DNA of 64,000 bases from Rhodospirillales bacterium (GTDB taxonomy: Bacteria > Pseudomonadota > Alphaproteobacteria > Micavibrionales > Micavibrionaceae), in assembly GCA_020638365.1 (NCBI GenBank), contig JACKIQ010000005.1, positions 70,581 to 134,580 on the forward strand, written 5' to 3'. Below are positions 59,067-64,000 of this stretch, in pieces. The position numbers and the translations under genes are program-made. Position 1 is the first letter of the stretch. Every line of letters begins with the position of its first letter. The notes beneath the pieces were generated by a model. That model saw nothing but the letters and a program-made list of their open reading frames with translations, searched no databases and was not told the DNA's origin.

Positions 59067-59753
59067 TCAATTCCTGTCCCAATTGCATTCTCGGCGTTGC
59101 AGCCTTGCAAACATTTGCCCTGCGTCAAATTTTGCATCAGGAAAGACATCTTTGTAACTCGCAAGAAGCCCCATAACCATCTCTTCAACGCCCTCTCTGT
59201 CACATGAAGGATCAAAACCAGACGGAGCCTTAAGATTTACAACCAAGACCGCCATTTCTGGCAAAGACAAATCTTTAACTGAGACACCAAAAAAACCATT
59301 AGAAGCCTCTTCTAAGCCTTGCCATTGATAACCTCCATAACGACTAACACCCAGATAAACCCGAAGAATATCTCTATCGTCCCACGAAAAACGAAGCCAA
59401 TAATCAACGAGAACAACATCTATCAACCACAAGAAAACATTAGGACTTGTATACACACTTCGATCGGAACTGGAATTATCTATCAGATTTTCAAACTCAT
59501 CTTTATCAAGGTTGGGTACACCTACCAGCATAGAGACAAGAAAATACGAGTATATATTATAGGATTCAGGGGGGCTTACTCGAATGTTATCAAATTGTAT
59601 CTTCACCAAATCAACCGCCGCTGCCGGATAATTCATCCGCGAAACCTCGGCATTACCGGGGAGAATTAAATAAAGACGGTAAGTGACATACCCCGCAACC
59701 GCCGCCACGAAACATAAAATAAAACCGAAAAAGATCAGGAAAAACCGCCGCAC
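59067..59753 (-). CDS. Degenerate GT51 (transglycosylase-like) membrane protein
   Basis: A 228-residue protein with an N-terminal membrane anchor (residues 3-28). Residues 120-190 strongly recall the second half of a GT51 peptidoglycan glycosyltransferase: RDILRVYLGVSRYGG, GLEEASNGFFGVSVKDLSLPEMAVLVVNLKAP line up with the KxxILxxYLN...G.eaAa..YF.k...LsxxEaAlLA...P pattern. The first catalytic motif (EDxxFxxHxG) and the second catalytic Glu are missing, so it is probably inactive. AT-richer than neighbours. It abuts the stop of anmK by one base on the same strand. Confidence 0.6.
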   Translation of the reverse strand: MRRFFLIFFGFILCFVAAVAGYVTYRLYLILPGNAEVSRMNYPAAAVDLVKIQFDNIRVSPPESYNIYSYFLVSMLVGVPNLDKDEFENLIDNSSSDRSVYTSPNVFLWLIDVVLVDYWLRFSWDDRDILRVYLGVSRYGGYQWQGLEEASNGFFGVSVKDLSLPEMAVLVVNLKAPSGFDPSCDREGVEEMVMGLLASYKDVFPDAKFDAGQMFARLQRRECNWDRN

Positions 59754-59754
59754 A

Positions 59755-60843
59755 TCACCCCCCCGGCTGATACAACACCCCGCCCGTCAGGGGCTTGCGC
59801 ACCCCCGTCGTCCCCGGTTCGGTCAGCGGCAACCCCAGCAGCGAGCGCACCGCCAGATAAGCAAACCCCTGCGCCTCGATCGCATCGCCGTTCCAGCCGA
59901 TAAGCTCAACGGGCGCAACCGAAACATCAAACAATCCCCCTAACCGGCTCATAAGATGGGAATTATGCCGCCCGCCGCCCGTCACAAACACAACGTCGGG
60001 CCGCACCGGACACAGATCAAGCCCCAGCGCGATGGACTGCACGGTAAAATCCATCAGCGTCGCCGCCCCGTCCGCGTCGGACAGGTCGCGTACATCCGCG
60101 CCCCGCCACGCATCCCGATCCAGCGATTTCGGCGGCTTGAGCGAAAAGTAAGGATGTTCGAGCCAGCCCTGCACCCGCTCCGCATCCGCCCGCCCGGAAG
60201 CCGCCAGCGCCCCGTCAGCGTCAAAGGACTGCCCTGTCCGCTCCATCATGAAATCGTCCAGCAGTGCGTTCCCCGGCCCGCAATCGAACGCCAGAAGATA
60301 CCCCTCCCCAACCCACGTCAGGTTGGAGACCCCACCCACGTTCAAAATAGCCAAAGGTTTAGCCAATTGACCGGCCAAAGCCCTGTGGTAAAGAGGAAGA
60401 AGCGGTGCGCCCTGCCCGCCTGCCTTCACGTCGGCGCTGCGCATCTGCGCTACGACCGGAATTCCGCATGAATCCGCGAGTGCCTGCGCGTCTCCGATCT
60501 GCCACGTAAACCGCGCACCGGGATCATGAAAAACCGTCTGCCCGTGAAGGCCGACAACATCAACATTATGAAAGGACAGTTTATTTTCGGTCAAAAATTT
60601 ATCCAAAAAGGAAATGTGCCGTGTGGTCACGATCTTCTCCGCCGCGTCCGTCTCCGCGCTCCGCTCCCGCCGCCCCAGCGCCGCGCGGATCGCCGCTCTG
60701 TCCTCTGGCGAATAGCCATACCCCGAGAACGCCAGCGGCCGCACCGTCCCCTCCCCGTCCGTCTCAATCAGGGCAATATCGACCCCGTCAAATGAAGTTC
60801 CGGACATAAGCCCAATTGCGCGATGGATTTTTTTATGTATCAT
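59755..60843 (-). CDS. anmK: Anhydro-N-acetylmuramic acid kinase
   Basis: A 362-residue enzyme that cleaves the anhydro ring of 1,6-anhydro-MurNAc and phosphorylates it, recycling peptidoglycan. The nucleotide motif GLMSGTSFDGVDIALIETDG is near 10, DVVGLHGQTVFHDPG near 92 and FDCGPGNALLDD near 185, with the closing VTGGGRHNSHLM. All match AnmK. The start at 60843 removes 21 residues that overlap the tyrS gene region. The partner gene downstream is the GT51-like protein, which fits a peptidoglycan theme. Confidence 0.92.
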   Translation of the reverse strand: MIHKKIHRAIGLMSGTSFDGVDIALIETDGEGTVRPLAFSGYGYSPEDRAAIRAALGRRERSAETDAAEKIVTTRHISFLDKFLTENKLSFHNVDVVGLHGQTVFHDPGARFTWQIGDAQALADSCGIPVVAQMRSADVKAGGQGAPLLPLYHRALAGQLAKPLAILNVGGVSNLTWVGEGYLLAFDCGPGNALLDDFMMERTGQSFDADGALAASGRADAERVQGWLEHPYFSLKPPKSLDRDAWRGADVRDLSDADGAATLMDFTVQSIALGLDLCPVRPDVVFVTGGGRHNSHLMSRLGGLFDVSVAPVELIGWNGDAIEAQGFAYLAVRSLLGLPLTEPGTTGVRKPLTGGVLYQPGG

Positions 60844-60896
60844 GTTGGAAAGTTTCCGTTTTCTAAGGGCGGCGCACCAAAAGGCATGAACATGGC

Positions 60897-62156
60897 ATGA
60901 CCACATATAAATCAGAATTTCTGAACATCCTATCCGAACGGGGTTTCATTCACCAGTGCAGTGATTATGACGGGCTGGACGAAAAACTCGCCACCGGTGG
61001 TTCGCAGACAGGCTATATCGGCTTCGACGCGACGGCGGACAGCCTGCATGCAGGATCGCTCGTCCAGATCATGATGCTCTACTGGTTCCAGAAAACAGGA
61101 CACAAGCCGATCACCCTCATGGGCGGCGGCACCACCAAGGTCGGCGACCCTTCCGGCAAGGATGAAGGACGCAAAATGCTCAACGACGCCACCATCGCCG
61201 CGAACATCAAGGGCATAACGTGGATTCTCTCCGTTTTCCTGAAATACGGCTACGGGCGGAACGACGCGAAGCTCCTCAACAATGCGGACTGGCTCGGCAA
61301 CGTCAATTACATTGATTTCCTGCGCGAATACGGCCCGCACTTTACCATAAACCGGATGATGACCTTCGATTCCGTAAAAAACCGGCTCGAAAGGGAACAA
61401 CCCCTGACCTTCCTCGAATTCAACTACATGATCCTTCAGGCTTATGATTTCCTCGAACTGCACCGCCGCTATAACGTGATCCTTCAGATGGGCGGCTCCG
61501 ACCAGTGGGGCAATATCATCAACGGCGTCGAACTCGGCCGCCGCAAGGACAGCGCACAGCTTTACGCCCTCACCACCCCGCTCCTGACCACCGCCTCCGG
61601 CGGCAAGATGGGTAAGACCGCAGAGGGCACCATCTGGCTGGATGAACGCAAGCTCCCCGCCTACGATTATTACCAGTTCTGGCGCAACACCGAGGACGCG
61701 GACGTCCCGCGCTTCCTCAAGCTCTTCACCACCCTGCCGATGGATGAGATCGCAAGGCTCGAACAGCTTCAGGGCGAGGAGATCAACGAAGCCAAGAAAA
61801 TCCTGGCCTTCGAGATCACCCGCATGTGCCGTGGCGAACACGCCGCGATTCAGGCCCGCAATACCGCCACCGAAGTTTTTGAAAAGGGCGCAGTCGGAAC
61901 CGACCTCCCGACGATCCATATCGAAATCGACCGCCTCAAGCGCGGCGCGCCTGTGGTCGACCTGTTGGTCGAAACGGGCCTGAGCGCCTCCAAGGGCGAA
62001 GCCAGAAGGCTGATACAGGGCGGCGGCGCGCGCGTGAACGACATCCCCGTCGGCGGCGTGGAGCAGACCGTGAGCATCTCCGATCTCTCCCGCGAGGGCA
62101 TCATCAAGATTTCCTCGGGCAAAAAGAACCACGCGCTGGTCAAAATCCCGGCGTAA
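60897..62156 (+). CDS. tyrS: Tyrosyl-tRNA synthetase
   Basis: A 419-residue class I synthetase of the TyrRS-S type, charging tRNA-Tyr. HIGH-like motif SLHAGS near 51, the GGG..T...GD.SGK segment near 78, YDFLELHR near 180 and the KMSKS-equivalent KMGKT near 237. A C-terminal S4 RNA-binding domain (about 352-415) includes SASKGEARRLIQGGGARVND. The ATG lies in an ATGAACATGGCATGA context with overlapping minor starts. It is divergent from anmK. Confidence 0.95.
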   Translation: MTTYKSEFLNILSERGFIHQCSDYDGLDEKLATGGSQTGYIGFDATADSLHAGSLVQIMMLYWFQKTGHKPITLMGGGTTKVGDPSGKDEGRKMLNDATIAANIKGITWILSVFLKYGYGRNDAKLLNNADWLGNVNYIDFLREYGPHFTINRMMTFDSVKNRLEREQPLTFLEFNYMILQAYDFLELHRRYNVILQMGGSDQWGNIINGVELGRRKDSAQLYALTTPLLTTASGGKMGKTAEGTIWLDERKLPAYDYYQFWRNTEDADVPRFLKLFTTLPMDEIARLEQLQGEEINEAKKILAFEITRMCRGEHAAIQARNTATEVFEKGAVGTDLPTIHIEIDRLKRGAPVVDLLVETGLSASKGEARRLIQGGGARVNDIPVGGVEQTVSISDLSREGIIKISSGKKNHALVKIPA

Positions 62157-62211
62157 TAATTCCGGGCGAAACCGGCATGAAAACTGTCACACTCCGCAGG
62201 TAAAATCTGGA

Positions 62212-63519
62212 ATGTTGAACGGCCACGCCACCTTCGATCAGGATTACCGTCCGACCAACCGCACCGTCTCCGGCGTCTTTAATCACACTTATGTGACGGA
62301 TGACGAAGGCAATATCACGCAAAAGGGCTCATGGACCTACGCCTATGACGAGTTGAACCGTTTGGATGAGCAGGATGACGGTTCGACCACAACCGCCTTC
62401 ACCTATGATGCGATCGGCAACCGTTTAACCGATAACTCCACGAGCTACACCTATCCCTCGACCTCTTCAAAACTCAGCAGCGTGGGTTCGGATTCCTATA
62501 CGTACGATGCGATGGGAAACATCACGGACGACGATGCGCTCGACTATACATGGACCGCCGCCGCCTTGCTCAAAGAAGTCGAGACCAGCGGCACCAGCAC
62601 GGTTCTGGGCACTTATACATATAGCGCCAATAATCTGCGTGCCAAGAAAGTCTCGGGCGGAAACACCGTTCACTATGTATACGGGCTGGGCGGGTTGCTC
62701 TATGGGGAGTATGACAACTCTGGCAACCTGATTCGTGAATATGTGTATCTGAACGGGGAGCCGCTAGCACAGATTGATGCGGGATCGCCGGAGGTGCTGA
62801 CGTATCTACATACGGATCATCTGGCGACGCCGCGCACCGGCACCAACGCGGCGGGCAGCACGGTCTGGACGTGGAATAGTGGCGCGTTTGGTAAGGAAGT
62901 ACCAACTGGTACGTCTACCGTGAATTTGCGCTTCCCAGGCCAGTATTATGATGACGAAACTGGCCTTCACTACAACTGGAACCGCTACTACAATCCTGCC
63001 ATTGGTAGATACATCTCAAGCGATCCCATAGGCCTTGAGGGCGGATTGAACACTTATGCTTATGTTCTTCAAAACCCCTTAACAAATATAGATCCAGAAG
63101 GGTTGATCATATGGCGAGGAACGGTTAATCACGCTGGGCTAAGCGTCGTTGCTCTAGGTGCAGACTATTTTGTGTTTAAACTAACATCAGATTGTGTCAA
63201 CGGAAGAAGGGCTCAAGTAATTGTTCACGCGTCAACAATCGGCTTCAATTTTGACTTAAAACTTACATACAAGCTTAAGGCAAGCATTTCATTTGATGAT
63301 GGTCGGGGCATCCCAGAAAATCATGATCTGGTTCTCGATGCCTACAGTGGTACAGGAATCGACATTAACGTCTTTAACGGTACGTTCGATCTACTTTCGG
63401 GAGATATACACCTAGTTGAAGGTGGTTATGGTCTTGGTGCCGGTGCATCTCTGTGGTCAACCCCCATATTTGAGTCCATGTTGAGAGTGAATCGGTTGCC
63501 GGTCTGTTCTCAGGGTTGA
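62212..63519 (+). CDS. Truncated Rhs-repeat protein with C-terminal tip
   Basis: A 435-residue Rhs/YD-repeat fragment. YD repeats such as YAYDELNRL and FTYDAIGNR fill residues 30-130. The Rhs core end is intact: YLHTDHLATPR near 202, RFPGQYYDDETGLHYNWNRYY near 242 and PIGLEGGLNTYAYVLQNPLTNIDPEGL near 277-303. A variable, AT-richer tip of about 110 residues follows, of unknown activity. The frame is open upstream into tyrS, with no ribosome site and no N-terminal half, so the 5' part is lost. The last 22 residues come from the IS element, so the 3' end is broken too. Confidence 0.8.
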   Translation: MLNGHATFDQDYRPTNRTVSGVFNHTYVTDDEGNITQKGSWTYAYDELNRLDEQDDGSTTTAFTYDAIGNRLTDNSTSYTYPSTSSKLSSVGSDSYTYDAMGNITDDDALDYTWTAAALLKEVETSGTSTVLGTYTYSANNLRAKKVSGGNTVHYVYGLGGLLYGEYDNSGNLIREYVYLNGEPLAQIDAGSPEVLTYLHTDHLATPRTGTNAAGSTVWTWNSGAFGKEVPTGTSTVNLRFPGQYYDDETGLHYNWNRYYNPAIGRYISSDPIGLEGGLNTYAYVLQNPLTNIDPEGLIIWRGTVNHAGLSVVALGADYFVFKLTSDCVNGRRAQVIVHASTIGFNFDLKLTYKLKASISFDDGRGIPENHDLVLDAYSGTGIDINVFNGTFDLLSGDIHLVEGGYGLGAGASLWSTPIFESMLRVNRLPVCSQG

Positions 63520-64000
63520 AGGGGCCGGAGCCGTGGCGCAGGAGCCTTCAACCCTGAAGGCCAGCGGCGCGGGCGGGCGGTAGCCCAGAGCGCTGTGCGG
63601 GCGGATATGATTATAGTGATGCCGCCATTGCTCCAGGATCACCTGCGCTTCCTTCAACGTATGGAACGTCTCCCCGTTCAGGCATTCATCGCGCAGCCGC
63701 GCATTGAAGCTCTCGTTATAGCCGTTCTCCCACGGGCTGCCCGGTTCGATAAAAAGCGTCTTCACGCCCAGCCGTGCAAGCCATGCCTTGATTGCCTTGG
63801 ACGTGAACTCGGACCCGTTATCCGAACGGATATGACCCGGAACCCCGCGCATAATAAAAAGATCGGTCAGAACATCCATCACGTCATCGGCCTTCAAGGA
63901 ATATCCGGTCCTTAACGATAGACATTCGCGCGTATATTCGTCAACGACTGTCAATGTCCTGATCTTCGTGCCGTCCTTCAGACGTTCGGCCACGAAATCA
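63452..64000 (-). mobile_element. IS3-family insertion sequence (partial)
   Basis: The left end is likely TGTGGTCAACCCCC at 63452, seven bases before the transposase stop. The element continues past the window, so its length and other end are not seen. It interrupts the Rhs tip coding region. Confidence 0.6.
63457..64000 (-). CDS. IS3-family transposase, OrfB integrase part
   Basis: The C-terminal 180 residues of an IS3-type DDE transposase, entered from the right edge. DFVAERLKDGTKIRTL..VDEYTRECL gives the first Asp, DNGSEFTS the second Asp, and PWENGYNESFNARLRDECLN the catalytic Glu. The typical HNHIRPHSALGYRPP-like end (HYNHIRPHSALGYRPP) follows. The real start lies outside the window. 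No frameshift is seen in the visible part. Confidence 0.9.
   Translation of the reverse strand, partial: DFVAERLKDGTKIRTLTVVDEYTRECLSLRTGYSLKADDVMDVLTDLFIMRGVPGHIRSDNGSEFTSKAIKAWLARLGVKTLFIEPGSPWENGYNESFNARLRDECLNGETFHTLKEAQVILEQWRHHYNHIRPHSALGYRPPAPLAFRVEGSCATAPAPSTLRTDRQPIHSQHGLKYGG

Noticed and set aside
60930..62132. 400-codon antisense ORF opposite tyrS
   Set aside because: tyrS motifs are clear; the antisense frame is a GC-bias shadow.

Overview
The window reads as a moderately GC-rich chromosome segment of an alphaproteobacterium. This rests on the gene content: a CpdR-type response regulator, a CckA-like hybrid kinase, a tRNA-Tyr next to rlmB, LuxI/LuxR quorum sensing, an inverse autotransporter and a YjbH-family protein. 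I cannot place the order securely; a deep-branching lineage such as Micavibrionales is only a guess. Most of the sequence is ordinary chromosome with many small signalling units, broken up by AT-richer accessory stretches.

Layout. 1-5.3 kb: end of an RnfD/NqrB-like gene, a TetR regulator, a PfkB (adenosine) kinase coupled to a MORN-repeat protein, a putative HExxH metallopeptidase, a repeat lipoprotein and an unlisted 45-residue membrane peptide. 5.3-8.6 kb: rlmB, a lipoprotein, tRNA-Tyr and a phosphotransferase. 8.6-11.9 kb: an HTTM/vitamin-K-carboxylase-like membrane protein, then the RNA ligase gene rtcB behind a leader with mutually exclusive hairpins and followed at once by an atypical tRNA-Ile(UAU) gene with a 22-nt variable region. 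11.9-19.2 kb: CheY-like regulator, a 949-residue inverse autotransporter with a beta-helix passenger, and a three-gene phosphorelay cluster. 19.4-24 kb: DEAD-box helicase and cold-shock protein, tRNA-Asn, a Zn-peptidase-like protein and a CDF metal exporter. 24-33 kb: FecR/retention-module RTX-like adhesin, glpK and glpD, a response regulator and a CckA-like hybrid kinase. 33-41.3 kb: YjbH-like outer-membrane protein, DUF4259 protein, candidate sRNA, rluD, a secreted propeller-like protein, a GT4 mannosyltransferase and cpdR.

41.4-50 kb is the main accessory region. It has a muramidase-like modular protein, tRNA-Val, three unknown proteins (one a RelE/ParE-like domain fused to a glycine-rich membrane region), and a quorum-sensing block (luxR, lux box, luxI, a small overlapping ORF, an XRE regulator). 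That block is flanked by a 22/23-nt direct repeat derived from the 3' end of the arginine-deiminase-like gene at its right side, so it looks inserted or rearranged.

50-64 kb: rlmJ; a GDP-sugar operon (gmd, fcl and a short mannose-1-phosphate guanylyltransferase); AT-rich membrane genes; a fatty acid hydroxylase/sterol desaturase with a UDP-glucuronate epimerase (envelope polysaccharide and lipid work); tsaC/sua5; a degenerate GT51-like protein; anmK; tyrS; and an N-terminally truncated Rhs fragment whose C-terminal tip is cut by an IS3-family element running off the window. The strongest leads for something undescribed are the rtcB/leader/odd-tRNA unit, the RelE-like membrane fusion with its partner gene, the repeat-flanked quorum-sensing cassette, and the degenerate GT51 protein. 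No CRISPR array, rRNA operon or prophage was seen.
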